Assembly (NCBI GenBank): GCA_002480345.1
Contig: DLBY01000061.1
Span: forward strand, 1 to 27,756
Length of the DNA: 27,756 nt
Source: Phycisphaerales bacterium UBA7812
GTDB lineage: Bacteria; Planctomycetota; Phycisphaerae; Phycisphaerales; UBA1924
Direction: 5' to 3'
The notes under the pieces were generated by a model. The model did not search any database and was not told the origin of the DNA. It worked only from the letters and a program-made list of their open reading frames with translations. Positions 8,101 through 15,580 of this stretch are shown here, one piece after another; position 1 is the first letter of the stretch; the number at the start of each line of letters is the position of its first letter. Both the position numbers and the translations under genes were made by a program.

Positions 8101-8767
8101 GCGGGAGCTCGCGGAGAAGGCGGAGCCGATTCTCGCCGAATTGAAGGCTCGGTGCCGCGAGGAGAACCTGCTGCGGCCCGGCGTCGTGTACGGGTACTAC
8201 CCCGTCTGGTCGGAGGGGGACGACCTGGTGGTGTTCGACGCGGAGGACCAGGACCGGGAGATCGAACGGTTCCGCTTCCCGAGGCAGGACAAGAACCGGC
8301 GGCTGTGCATCGCGGACTTCTTCCGCGACGCGGACGAGTGCCGGGAGATGGGGCGGAAGGATGTGCTGGGTCTGTCGTGCGTGACGATGGGACAGAGGAT
8401 CAGCGAGGTGTGCAAATCGCTGTTCGAGGCGGACGACTACCAGCAGTACCTGTACATGCACGGGATGGGCGTGGAGACGGCCGAGGCGTTGGCGGAGCTG
8501 TGGCACAAGCGGATGCGCCAGGAACTCGGGATCGTGGGCGACGACAGCGCCAAGATCAGCGATCTGTTTGCCCAGAAGTATCGGGGGAGCCGGTACAGCT
8601 TCGGGTATCCGGCGTGTCCGGAGATGAGCGATCAGGAGAAACTGTGGCGGCTGATCGACCCGGGCCGGATCGGGTGCGAGTTGACGGAGAATTGGCAGAT
8701 CGATCCGGAACAGAGCACGAGCGCGATCGTGGTGCACCACCCGGAGGCGAAGTACTTCAACGCGTGA
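5144..8767 (+). CDS. metH: Cobalamin-dependent methionine synthase (full four-module form)
   Basis: 1207 residues. It transfers the methyl group of 5-methyltetrahydrofolate through methylcobalamin to homocysteine, in the cytoplasm. All modules are present. The homocysteine domain spans about 1-315, with zinc ligands Cys228 (LNCATG) and Cys294/Cys295 (GGCCGT). The pterin domain spans about 340-620 (FLIVGERCNASGS, DVNVDY, MIDST). The four-helix cap lies at about 655-735. The B12 domain carries the base-off motif DVHDIG (Asp753, His755, Gly758). The AdoMet reactivation domain runs from about 940 to the end, with RGSRYSFGYPACP from residue 1147. A Ser/Gly/Ala-rich linker (about 894-939) joins the B12 and reactivation domains. 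Codon use changes sharply near the end of the homocysteine domain (see findings). The gene is alone between a strong terminator and the convergent ABC ATPase gene. I see no cobalamin or SAM riboswitch in the 123 bases between the terminator and the start. Confidence 0.98.
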   Translation: MPRPALPDILGTRVLVLDGGMGTSTHRYDLTVEGDYADCENCTDILSRTRPELVEEIHRSFFEAGSDAVETNTFGTPIHVLDEFDLGASSFELSKQSAEIARAAADAYSTDDKPRFALGSMGPGTKLITLGQITWDRMLASYREAMRGLIAGGADAILIETCQDLLQVKCAINAALAALDDSGKSPEEIPLMVSITIEQMGTMLVGSSLEAAVTALRDYPIASIGLNCATGPVEMGEHIKYLAKAWDRAITCYPNAGLPVLEDGETVYPLGPDPMAESLKTFVTEYGVSVVGGCCGTTPEHIRAMAQTVSGLTPGRKEKAAADDLVRAAASSSLFTPVPHRQDGSFLIVGERCNASGSRKFKRLLEEEDWDSIVSLAREQVRDGSHVLDVNVDYAGRDNARDMAEVVKRFVRQVDAPLMIDSTQVATIEAGLRHTGGKCIINSANFEDGEEKFDAICRLAKTYNAALVIGTIDEDPEAAMARTADRKLAIAERAIDRATRVHGLRLEDIFIDPLVLPISTGMDSDRRSALELVEGTRRIAEKFPGVQITCGLSNVSFGLKPAARVVLNSVLMHELVENGMTSAIVHASKILPLNKIDDDQMAAALDLIYDRRAVENGGTGLPEGVDDPDHDPLARLIDLFKDVDDIASSKKEKKDLTLEERLREHIIDGEKEGLAETLESAMEKYEPLDIINDHLLDGMKTVGELFGSGQMQLPFVLQSAEVMKKAVAHLEPHMERVEGQTKGTIVLATVKGDVHDIGKNLVDIILTNNGYTVHNIGIKQTIDQILAAYEEHKPDAIGLSGLLVKSVNVMEENIATMNERGVNPPLILGGAALARNYAEGYLRSKYEGTLLYGKDAFDGLRIMDHIVGGKIDTLNAEIEERQGKRAAAREAKGMAPEKPEDSRSSSSGSAEPGAGGVGSGSGAGGTATLVRSDVRRDVEVPVAPFFGSKVVEGLKLDDIYPYINPVALFRVQWQFRKGKRTTEEYERELAEKAEPILAELKARCREENLLRPGVVYGYYPVWSEGDDLVVFDAEDQDREIERFRFPRQDKNRRLCIADFFRDADECREMGRKDVLGLSCVTMGQRISEVCKSLFEADDYQQYLYMHGMGVETAEALAELWHKRMRQELGIVGDDSAKISDLFAQKYRGSRYSFGYPACPEMSDQEKLWRLIDPGRIGCELTENWQIDPEQSTSAIVVHHPEAKYFNA

Positions 8768-8794
8768 CGCCGGCCCGCCCTCGCGACGCGGTCC

Positions 8795-9640
8795 TCACCC
8801 GGCTCGTTGCATCCGCGGGACCGCCGACAAGAGGCTCCGTGTGTAGGGATGCCCGGGCCTGCGGATGATCTGGTCAACCTCTCCGGTCTCGACGATCCGC
8901 CCGACCTTCATCACCGCGATCCTCTGGCAGATGTGGCTCACCACCGCCATGTCGTGGCTGATGAACAGGTAGGCGAGTCCCAGGTCGCGCTGCAGGTCCT
9001 GGAGCAGATTGATGATCTGCGCCTGCACCGAGACATCGAGCGCACTCGTCGGCTCGTCGCAGACGATCAGGGCGGGGTTCAGGGCGAGCGCTCTCGCGAT
9101 CGCGATTCGCTGGCGCTGGCCTCCCGAGAATTCGTGGGGGAACCGGTTGAGCGAGTCCGCGGGCATCCCGCACCGGTCGAGCAGGTCCGCCGCCCGCTTG
9201 CGACGATCCGATCGGGACGCCCCGATGCCGTGGATCTCGAGCGGCTCTGTGATGACCGACGCGATCCGCATGCGTGGGTTGAGGCTCGCGGCCGGGTCTT
9301 GGAAGATCATCTGCATCCGCGCACGAGCCGATCGCAGTGCTCGCCCCGAGGCGTGGGCCAAGTCCTGCCCTTCGAACAGGACACGACCCGAAGCCGGCTC
9401 GATAAGACGGAGCACCGCGCGCCCCAGCGTGGTCTTGCCGGATCCGGACTCCCCGACGATTCCGAGCGTCTCGCCCCGGGAGAGCGACAGCGATGCGTCT
9501 CGGACTGCGACAAACGGCGATGCCTTCGAAAGTCCGTTGCGCCGTCCCGGAAACTCGACGCGAAGCTTCTCGACCGAGAGCAGCGCCCGGGTTTCGGGCT
9601 GAGCGCGGGCCTCGGAGGATGTCGCGCACGCAGGACTCAC
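8795..9640 (-). CDS. Oligopeptide/dipeptide-type ABC transporter ATP-binding protein (OppF/DppF-like)
   Basis: 281 residues, a cytoplasmic ATPase subunit of a peptide or nickel-type importer. Walker A is GESGSGKTT (63-71), the Q-loop Gln is at 114, the signature SGGQR at 172-176, Walker B LIVCDE at 191-196, and the switch His is His229. The C-terminal oligopeptide-transporter motif GHPYTRSLLSAVP (263-275) marks the Opp/Dpp branch. The start is a GTG at 9640; no nearby ATG is in frame. Only this subunit is present: no partner ATPase, permease or peptide-binding protein lies in the window. It converges on metH with a 27-base gap and is divergent from asnB with a 62-base gap. The transported substrate cannot be told from an isolated ATPase. 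Confidence 0.92.
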   Translation of the reverse strand: MSPACATSSEARAQPETRALLSVEKLRVEFPGRRNGLSKASPFVAVRDASLSLSRGETLGIVGESGSGKTTLGRAVLRLIEPASGRVLFEGQDLAHASGRALRSARARMQMIFQDPAASLNPRMRIASVITEPLEIHGIGASRSDRRKRAADLLDRCGMPADSLNRFPHEFSGGQRQRIAIARALALNPALIVCDEPTSALDVSVQAQIINLLQDLQRDLGLAYLFISHDMAVVSHICQRIAVMKVGRIVETGEVDQIIRRPGHPYTRSLLSAVPRMQRAG

Positions 9641-9702
9641 GCCACGAGCCTAGCCGGGCCGATGACTGGATGCCGGGGCGGGTCCCGGTGAGGAGTTCAG
9701 GT

Positions 9703-11520
9703 ATGTGCGGAATCTGCGGCGTCGTCGCCGCGAGCGGAACAGAGATCGGGCTGAGCGATCTTGCGTGCGACGCGATGCGTGATCGTCTCGCGCACCGCGG
9801 GCCGGACGGGGCGGGGCGTTTCCGAGATGGGGAGGGATCGGTGTACCTCGGGCACCGCCGCCTCTCGATTATCGATCCGACCCCGGCTGGCGATCAGCCG
9901 ATGTTGACGCCGGACGGACGATTCGTTCTCGTCTACAACGGCGAACTCTACAACGACGGGGAGGTCCGCGCCGCCCTTGCCGATGAGGGGGTCGCGTTCG
10001 CTTCCGCGTGCGATACGGAGACGGTGCTGCACGCCCTCGCCCACTGGGGCTCGCGCGCCTGTGCCCGGTTCCGTGGGATGTACGCCCTCGCGTGCTGGGA
10101 CACCCTCGAACGAACACTCCTGCTCGCCCGCGACGGGTTCGGGATGAAACCCCTCTACTACGCCTTCGGCGACAGCCGCCTGGTCTTCGCGAGTGAAATC
10201 CCCGCCCTGCTTGCCCACCCGATGGTGCGAGCGGAGCCTGATCTCGTGACGGTTTCGGCGTATATCTCCACGATCCGGACGACATTGGACGACCGCACGA
10301 TGTACGAGGGCGTGCGCACGCTCCGTCCCGGTGAGTGGATCCGGTTCGATTGCTCATCTTCTACCGTGTGGATGGAACGCGAGTTTCCTCCGCAGCCGGG
10401 ATTCGAACCGGTGAACGATTCATCGCCGTCGGCGCTCGCCGAGAGCGTTCGCGACGCCCTCCGGGTCCACCTTCGAAGCGATGTGCCGTGGTGTTCGCTG
10501 CTCAGCGGAGGGCTCGACAGCACGATCCTGGCGATGACAGCGGCGTCAGAATCGGATTCTCTCCGGACTTATGTATCGGGCTGCCCCGATGCGGGAGGCG
10601 GGCTCTCCGACGACTTCGAGTTCGCGCGGCGGGCCGCCGATGCGATCGGGACGATTCACTCGGAGGTCCCCGTCGATCGCGAGACCTTTCTGAATCGCTG
10701 GCCCGCGATGGTCAGGTCTCTGGGCGTCCCGATGAGCACGCCGAACGAGGTCGCGATCAACGCGGTGGCCCGTCAACTCCGAGCGGACGGGCACGCTGTC
10801 ACGCTGAGCGGCGAGGGGGCCGACGAGCTCTTTGCGGGCTACGAACTCCCCCTTCTCTCCGCGGAGAACCATGTCAGGAACAACCCTGATACGAACCTGC
10901 GCCGCGATGCCGAGGCGGGCCTCGAATCCGCGGCATGGCTGGGACAGGAGCCCAAGTGGCTGTTCCTCTCCGATGGGCTCCGAGAGGCGTCCGACCGCGA
11001 CGCCCATCTCATGCGATGGACCGAAGACCTGCACGCCTCGAGTTTTCGAGAAGCCATCGCCGCGGGCGAGGAGGGCGACACCGCTCGGGTCCGCGCCTTT
11101 CTGGGCATGCAGCGTCGCGTGAACCTCGTGGGTCTTCTTCAGCGACTCGACACCGCGACCATGCTCGAGTCCGTTGAAGGACGCACGCCGTTCGCGGATA
11201 CCCGGATGCTGGCGGCCTCGTTCGCGATTCGCTGGCGTGATCTCTTTGTCGGAGGGAATCCCCCCGGCACCAAGCTCGCGCTCCGCGACGCGTTCCGGGA
11301 CGCGCTGCCGCTTCCGATCATCGAACGACCGAAGCGGAGTTTCCCGCTGCCGTTCCAGCCGTGGATCGCGGGAGTTACCGGGGACCTTCTCCGCTCCCCG
11401 TTCCTCTGCACGCTCTACAAGCCCGAGGCGATCGAGTTCGTCCGAGCCGCCCCGGAACAGCACTGGAATCTTGCTTGGCCCATGGCGAATCTCGCATTAT
11501 GGGGCGAGCGGTTCGTCTGA
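9703..11520 (+). CDS. asnB: Asparagine synthetase, glutamine-hydrolysing
   Basis: 605 residues. It makes asparagine from aspartate, glutamine and ATP in the cytoplasm. The start is fixed by MCGICGV: Cys2 becomes the N-terminal nucleophile of the class II glutaminase after Met removal, and GAGGAG lies a few bases upstream. The glutaminase domain shows HRGPDG, LGHRRLSIID and YNGELYN. The synthetase domain has the PP-loop SGGLDS (268-273) and SGEGADELFAGY (369-380). It is somewhat longer than E. coli AsnB and closer to the AsnO-like branch; some members of that branch act in capsule or peptide modification, so a role other than free asparagine synthesis is possible. The gene is monocistronic, with its own terminator. 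Confidence 0.94.
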   Translation: MCGICGVVAASGTEIGLSDLACDAMRDRLAHRGPDGAGRFRDGEGSVYLGHRRLSIIDPTPAGDQPMLTPDGRFVLVYNGELYNDGEVRAALADEGVAFASACDTETVLHALAHWGSRACARFRGMYALACWDTLERTLLLARDGFGMKPLYYAFGDSRLVFASEIPALLAHPMVRAEPDLVTVSAYISTIRTTLDDRTMYEGVRTLRPGEWIRFDCSSSTVWMEREFPPQPGFEPVNDSSPSALAESVRDALRVHLRSDVPWCSLLSGGLDSTILAMTAASESDSLRTYVSGCPDAGGGLSDDFEFARRAADAIGTIHSEVPVDRETFLNRWPAMVRSLGVPMSTPNEVAINAVARQLRADGHAVTLSGEGADELFAGYELPLLSAENHVRNNPDTNLRRDAEAGLESAAWLGQEPKWLFLSDGLREASDRDAHLMRWTEDLHASSFREAIAAGEEGDTARVRAFLGMQRRVNLVGLLQRLDTATMLESVEGRTPFADTRMLAASFAIRWRDLFVGGNPPGTKLALRDAFRDALPLPIIERPKRSFPLPFQPWIAGVTGDLLRSPFLCTLYKPEAIEFVRAAPEQHWNLAWPMANLALWGERFV

Positions 11521-11525
11521 GCACG

Positions 11526-11544
11526 GGCCCGATGGGGCCTTTTT
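11526..11544 (+). terminator. Intrinsic terminator after asnB
   Basis: GGCCC (11526-11530), loop GATG, GGGCC (11535-11539), then TTTTT. It begins five bases after the asnB stop codon and lies ahead of the M64 peptidase gene. Confidence 0.8.
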
Positions 11545-11609
11545 CCCTTGTGCGGCGCGACGGGCCTCGATACGATCCTCCCTCCCGGGGGGAAGAGAAA
11601 GGCCTGATC

Positions 11610-13031
11610 ATGCATCGCTCGGTGACCGCTCTGACGCTTCTTGCCGCCGCGGCCGCGAACGCCGCCGGCCCTCTCCCGCGCGCCGAGAACGGACGCATGG
11701 TGCTGGTCCACGGCTGTTGGGGTGACGAGCACGGCGCGCTCGAGGGGGGGCAGTTCCTCGTGCCCTCATCGCTCCAGAGAGGCGTTCCCGAAGGCCTCGA
11801 CGCGTTCGGCGGGCGCGGGCTGCCCGGTGACAACCGGATCGACCTGGTCATCGTCGGAGACGGCTACACCGCCTCGGAGTTGGCGCAGTTTCATCTCGAT
11901 GCGGACCGGATCGGGCAGGATTTCTTCCGCTATGAGCCCTTCATTCGCTACGAGCCCTACTTCCGAGTGACCAAGGTCGAGGTGGTCTCCAACGAGTCGG
12001 GCGTCGACAACGATCCTTCCCCTGGGATCAGCCGCGATACCGCGCTCGATATGGCGTACTGGTGCAGCAACATCGAGCGGCTGCTGTGCGTCAGCGTCGC
12101 CAAGGCGCGCTCGTTCGCGTTCGCCGGTGCCGACGATGTCGATCAGATCCTCGCGATCGCGAATTCGAGCAAGTACGGCGGCGCCGGATACGGCTCGCAA
12201 GATGTCGGAACCGCGGCGGGGCAGAACAGTGCCGCGGTCGAGATCGCGATCCACGAGATGGGGCATTCCCTGGGCAATCTCGCCGACGAGTACACCTACG
12301 GCGGCCCTGTCGACTATTCCGGTTCAGAGCCGTCCGCCGCGAATCTCTCGATCCTCAATGCGTCGCAGATGGCATCCGCCGACGCGAAGTGGCACCTCTG
12401 GCTCGGGGACAGCGTCCCGGGCTTTGACAACCCCGTTGGCACCTATGAGGGCGGCGGATACTCCGTCAACGGGATCTACCGCCCGTCGAACAACTCGATG
12501 ATGCGTGCCCTGGCACGCCCCTTCAATCTCCCCAGCGCCGAGCGGCTGATCCGTGAGTTCTATCAAGAAGTCTCACCGATCGACGCGGCCCCGGTGAACG
12601 GCACCCTCTTCGGGATCGGGGAGATCGTCGGTATCACGCCCGTCCGTCCCAACGGTGCGCCGTTGCGTGTGGAGTGGATCGTCGATGGCGTCGTGGCCGC
12701 TTCGGGCACCGAATCGGTGACCGCGGGGGAATTGGACCTTCCGTCGGGCATCAGCACGGTCGAAGTCCGCGTCACCGATGACACGCCCTGGGTGCGCGAC
12801 GAGTCGATCCGAGCACAGTTCATGACCGAGAGCCGGGCGTACAGCATGACCGGATGCAACGCGTACGCCGACCTAAACGGCGATCGCACGCTCGATCTTG
12901 CCGACATCTCCGTGTTCGTCGACGCGTTCGTCAGCGGCGGGTCTCCCGCAGACCTCGCGGCGCCGCAAGGCGTTCTGGACCTGGCGGACATCAACGCGTT
13001 CGTGACCGCCTTCGGGCAGGGTTGCCGTTAG
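11610..13031 (+). CDS. Secreted M64-family (IgA peptidase-like) metallopeptidase with GC-type dockerin tail
   Basis: 473 residues. The signal peptide is MHRSVTALTLLAAAAANA, preceded by AGAAAGG seven bases before the ATG. The family block NRIDLVIVGDGYTASEL, then PFIRYEPYF and FRVTKVEV, is typical of peptidase M64. The zinc motif with its trailing family signature is HEMGHSLGNLADEY (215-228). A beta-type region follows to about residue 410. The last 58 residues (416-473) start with Cys and end in GCR. They contain one canonical dockerin-like calcium loop (DLNGDRTLDLADI) and one degenerate copy (ADLAAPQGVLDLADI). This tail is colinear with that of the metzincin at 2431-4962. The protein is exported; anchoring or assembly through the tail is inference. 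The gene ends nine bases from the convergent PhoU-like gene. Confidence 0.9.
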   Translation: MHRSVTALTLLAAAAANAAGPLPRAENGRMVLVHGCWGDEHGALEGGQFLVPSSLQRGVPEGLDAFGGRGLPGDNRIDLVIVGDGYTASELAQFHLDADRIGQDFFRYEPFIRYEPYFRVTKVEVVSNESGVDNDPSPGISRDTALDMAYWCSNIERLLCVSVAKARSFAFAGADDVDQILAIANSSKYGGAGYGSQDVGTAAGQNSAAVEIAIHEMGHSLGNLADEYTYGGPVDYSGSEPSAANLSILNASQMASADAKWHLWLGDSVPGFDNPVGTYEGGGYSVNGIYRPSNNSMMRALARPFNLPSAERLIREFYQEVSPIDAAPVNGTLFGIGEIVGITPVRPNGAPLRVEWIVDGVVAASGTESVTAGELDLPSGISTVEVRVTDDTPWVRDESIRAQFMTESRAYSMTGCNAYADLNGDRTLDLADISVFVDAFVSGGSPADLAAPQGVLDLADINAFVTAFGQGCR

Positions 13032-13040
13032 GCGATCGCT

Positions 13041-13781
13041 TCAGTCGTTGTTCCTGGCGGCGTGGTCCTGGGCGATCGCATCGCGGGCGGACTCCTCGAC
13101 CCATTCGCCCGCCCGGTGTCGGACGATGACCCCCGTGCTCTCGTAGATCACCTGCTCGGCGATGTTGGTCGCATGATCGACCATCAGCACGCACTGCCCC
13201 GCGAGTTCGTGCAGATCGAACGCGAGATCAACAGACATCTCCCCCGTCGCGACCGCCCGCTCGGCTGTCCGGAGGATCTCCGCCTTGAAGTTGAGAACCA
13301 TGTTCTCGCTCTGGAGGACCAGCCTCGCGAGCGTCGCGTCCCGCCTGTCGTACGCCTTTACGGTATCGCGGAGGATCCCGAGCACGCTGTTGGTCATGAC
13401 CCGCGTGGTGGGCGGGAACACGGCTGGCGACCCGGAGAGCCCGATCGCTCGTTCCGAGATGTCCACGCCCGCGTCTGCGATCCGCTCGTACTCGTTGTTC
13501 ACCTTGACCAGCGTCAGGATGCCGCGGAGCGGGGCGTCATCGCAGGGGGTCGCCTCATTCGCGACCTCAGTCAGCAACGCGACCGCGTGCTTCTCGGTGT
13601 CCACATCGTGCCGGTCGATCTCGTTGTCGAGGTCGATCGCTGCCTGAGCCTTCTCCTCGTCCGCGGTGAAGAACGCATCGAACGCGGTCGAGACGATCTT
13701 TCGGACCCGCACCCCCTGCTCCGCGAGCCGCCCGCGCAGCGTCTCCACCCGCTCTCCCAGCGCTTCCTTGCTCAACGACAT
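13041..13781 (-). CDS. PhoU-like domain protein
   Basis: 246 residues, all-helical. It contains two PhoU-type helical bundles with the metal-site sequence NNEYERIADAGVDISERA in the first. PhoU proteins regulate the Pst phosphate transporter and PhoR signalling, or accompany Na/Pi cotransporters. No pst, phoR or phoB genes are near, so which role applies is open. The frame extends upstream to 13892, but AAAGGAG six bases before the ATG at 13781 fixes the start. The gene is divergent from the NUDIX gene. Confidence 0.85.
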   Translation of the reverse strand: MSLSKEALGERVETLRGRLAEQGVRVRKIVSTAFDAFFTADEEKAQAAIDLDNEIDRHDVDTEKHAVALLTEVANEATPCDDAPLRGILTLVKVNNEYERIADAGVDISERAIGLSGSPAVFPPTTRVMTNSVLGILRDTVKAYDRRDATLARLVLQSENMVLNFKAEILRTAERAVATGEMSVDLAFDLHELAGQCVLMVDHATNIAEQVIYESTGVIVRHRAGEWVEESARDAIAQDHAARNND

Positions 13782-13787
13782 CGGGGA

Positions 13788-13794
13788 CTCCTTT
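13788..13794 (-). promoter_or_regulatory. Ribosome binding site fixing the PhoU-like start
   Basis: AAAGGAG on the minus strand, six bases before the ATG at 13781. It rules out the longer upstream frame, which has no comparable site. Confidence 0.75.
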
Positions 13795-13867
13795 CGAGAC
13801 GCGTCGCGGTCCGTGGAAAGGATATCAGGCGAGACGGGACCGGTCGGCACGGGGTACGCTTCCGGTG

Positions 13868-14443
13868 ATGAACCCCGACCACAGCACCCCACTCCGGGAC
13901 CGCGTCGCCTCCGAGCGGATCCTTGCTTCCCACCCCGCCTACGACGCGGTCGAACTCACGATCGCTTCGACAGAGACCGGGGATCGAACCAAGCCCGCGA
14001 TCCGCCACCGGGGCGCCGTCGTGATCGTCCCGCTTCTTGAGCAGCCGGGGCGTTCGCCCCGGATCGTCGTGATCGAGAACGAACGGATCATCACCGGAGA
14101 GCGACTGCTCGAGTGCCCTGCCGGCGGGATCGACGGCGAGGAGAGCCCAGCGGAAACCGCCGAGCGCGAGCTCCGCGAGGAGACCGGGTACGCGGCAACG
14201 AGTCTCTACCCGCTCGGGTCGTTCTACACGAGCCCGGGCATGAGCGACGAGCTGATGCACGCCTTCGTCGCGACCGGCCTCAGCCAGGTGGGCCAGGACC
14301 TCGAGCCCTGGGAGACGATCACCGTCCACCGCGCGAGCCTGAACGAAGTGATGGACGACATCGACGCGGGACGGATCCGCGACGGGAAGACCATCGCCGC
14401 CATCCTGCTCGCACAGCGGAAGGGGTACCTCGGGCAGAGATAG
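13868..14443 (+). CDS. NUDIX hydrolase, ADP-ribose pyrophosphatase-like
   Basis: 191 residues. It has a perfect Nudix box (G-x5-E-x7-REL-x-EE-x-G-aromatic) at residues 86-108, with RELREETGY at the core. The context LLECPAGGID before the box and GSFYTSPGMSDE after it is that of the ADP-ribose pyrophosphatase (NudF-like) branch, which hydrolyses nucleoside diphosphate sugars to AMP plus sugar phosphate. A GTG directly precedes the ATG; the ATG at 13868 is preferred. It lies 52 bases upstream of the M50 protease gene and may be co-transcribed with it. Confidence 0.9.
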   Translation: MNPDHSTPLRDRVASERILASHPAYDAVELTIASTETGDRTKPAIRHRGAVVIVPLLEQPGRSPRIVVIENERIITGERLLECPAGGIDGEESPAETAERELREETGYAATSLYPLGSFYTSPGMSDELMHAFVATGLSQVGQDLEPWETITVHRASLNEVMDDIDAGRIRDGKTIAAILLAQRKGYLGQR

Positions 14444-14495
14444 CCCGCCGCGGGGTCCCTGCACCCGGTCCCGAATTCGCTTGTACAAACGGAGC

Positions 14496-15566
14496 ATGCG
14501 CCCGACCATGCCGACCGAGCCCTGGAAAGAGAGCCTCCGCGATCCCGAAGAGCCGGGTTGGCGAGCCGCCCTGCGCCGTGTTTTCGGAGATAGCGAGAAT
14601 CCCCTCCGCTGGAGCTTCCCGCTCTACCGCGCATGGGGCATCCTCGTCCGAGTCCACCTGTTCTTCCCCGTGTTCATCGCTGCCGAGTTGATCCGCGCCG
14701 TGGTCCCCAGCGGACCGGGCCTGCTCTTCGTCGCCCCGCTCATGGTGGCGTTTTTCGTGCTCGTCCTCGCCCACGAGTACGGCCACTGCTTCGCCTGCCG
14801 CCGCGTGGGAGGCGAAGCGGATGAGATCCTTATGTGGCCGCTGGGCGGGCTCGCGTCGTGTGCGCCGCCCCACCGCTGGGAGGCGTCGCTCTGGACGACA
14901 ATCGGGGGTCCGGGCGTGAACGCGGTGCTGCTACTTCCGCTCGCCCTGGCGGTCTGGTCCGTCACGGGGGAACCGGGCGCCGCGATCTTCAACCCCTTCG
15001 CGCCGGGCGCCGTCTGGAGCCTCCTCGACACCCCGGGGAACCCGGGGTTGCATCTGCTCAAGATCACACTCTGGTCGTTCCACTACGCGAACGCGCTGCT
15101 GCTCGCGTTCAATGTCCTGATCCCGATGTATCCGATGGACGGAGGCCGCATCCTTCACGCGCTGCTCTGGAGAAAACTGGGGCACCGAGACGCGACCGGC
15201 GTCGCTGCGCTGGTCGGCCTGGTCACCGCCGCGGTGATGGCGGTCTTTGCGATCGTCTTCTCACAACTCGTCCTGCTCGCGCTCGCCCTGTTCGGTGGCA
15301 TCATCTGCTACACCGAGCGGCAGCGCCTCAGGTTCGAGGATTCCGCGGACGAATCCGTGTTCGCGGCGTCGCTTGCCTCAGAAGACGCGGACCGAGGCGC
15401 TGCTCGAGCCGACAAGCGTGCAACGCGAGAACGCGACAAAGCCCGCGCCGAGCAAGCCGAGGTGGATCGGATTCTCGCGAAGATCAGTGCCAGCGGCATC
15501 GACAGCCTGACCCGCAAGGAGCGACGGACACTCGATCAAGCGTCAGCGAAGAGCCGCCGGGAGTGA
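14496..15566 (+). CDS. Site-2-type intramembrane metalloprotease (M50 family)
   Basis: About 356 residues and polytopic. The zinc-site helix carries HEYGH (93-97) and the third ligand region is MYPMDGG (Asp215), as in SpoIVFB-like site-2 proteases. A GGLAS-type block between them (WPLGGLASC) is also usual for the branch. Such enzymes cleave membrane-bound regulators inside the bilayer; the substrate is unknown. The C-terminal tail after the last helix is charged and ends in a short helical module (ILAKISASGIDSLTRKERR) known from the cytosolic tails of rhomboid and other intramembrane proteases. The start is uncertain: a TTG at 14481, an ATG at 14496 (GGAG only one base upstream) and an ATG at 14508 (GGAG 13 bases upstream) are all in frame. 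It converges on the aminotransferase gene with a 14-base gap. Confidence 0.88.
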   Translation: MRPTMPTEPWKESLRDPEEPGWRAALRRVFGDSENPLRWSFPLYRAWGILVRVHLFFPVFIAAELIRAVVPSGPGLLFVAPLMVAFFVLVLAHEYGHCFACRRVGGEADEILMWPLGGLASCAPPHRWEASLWTTIGGPGVNAVLLLPLALAVWSVTGEPGAAIFNPFAPGAVWSLLDTPGNPGLHLLKITLWSFHYANALLLAFNVLIPMYPMDGGRILHALLWRKLGHRDATGVAALVGLVTAAVMAVFAIVFSQLVLLALALFGGIICYTERQRLRFEDSADESVFAASLASEDADRGAARADKRATRERDKARAEQAEVDRILAKISASGIDSLTRKERRTLDQASAKSRRE

Positions 15567-15580
15567 TGCCGCCTCGATCA

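Noticed and set aside
10396..10412. A tRNA T-arm-like string (reverse complement contains GGTTCGAATC)
   Set aside because: It lies inside asnB in frame, the flanking stem does not pair, and no acceptor or anticodon arm can be found.
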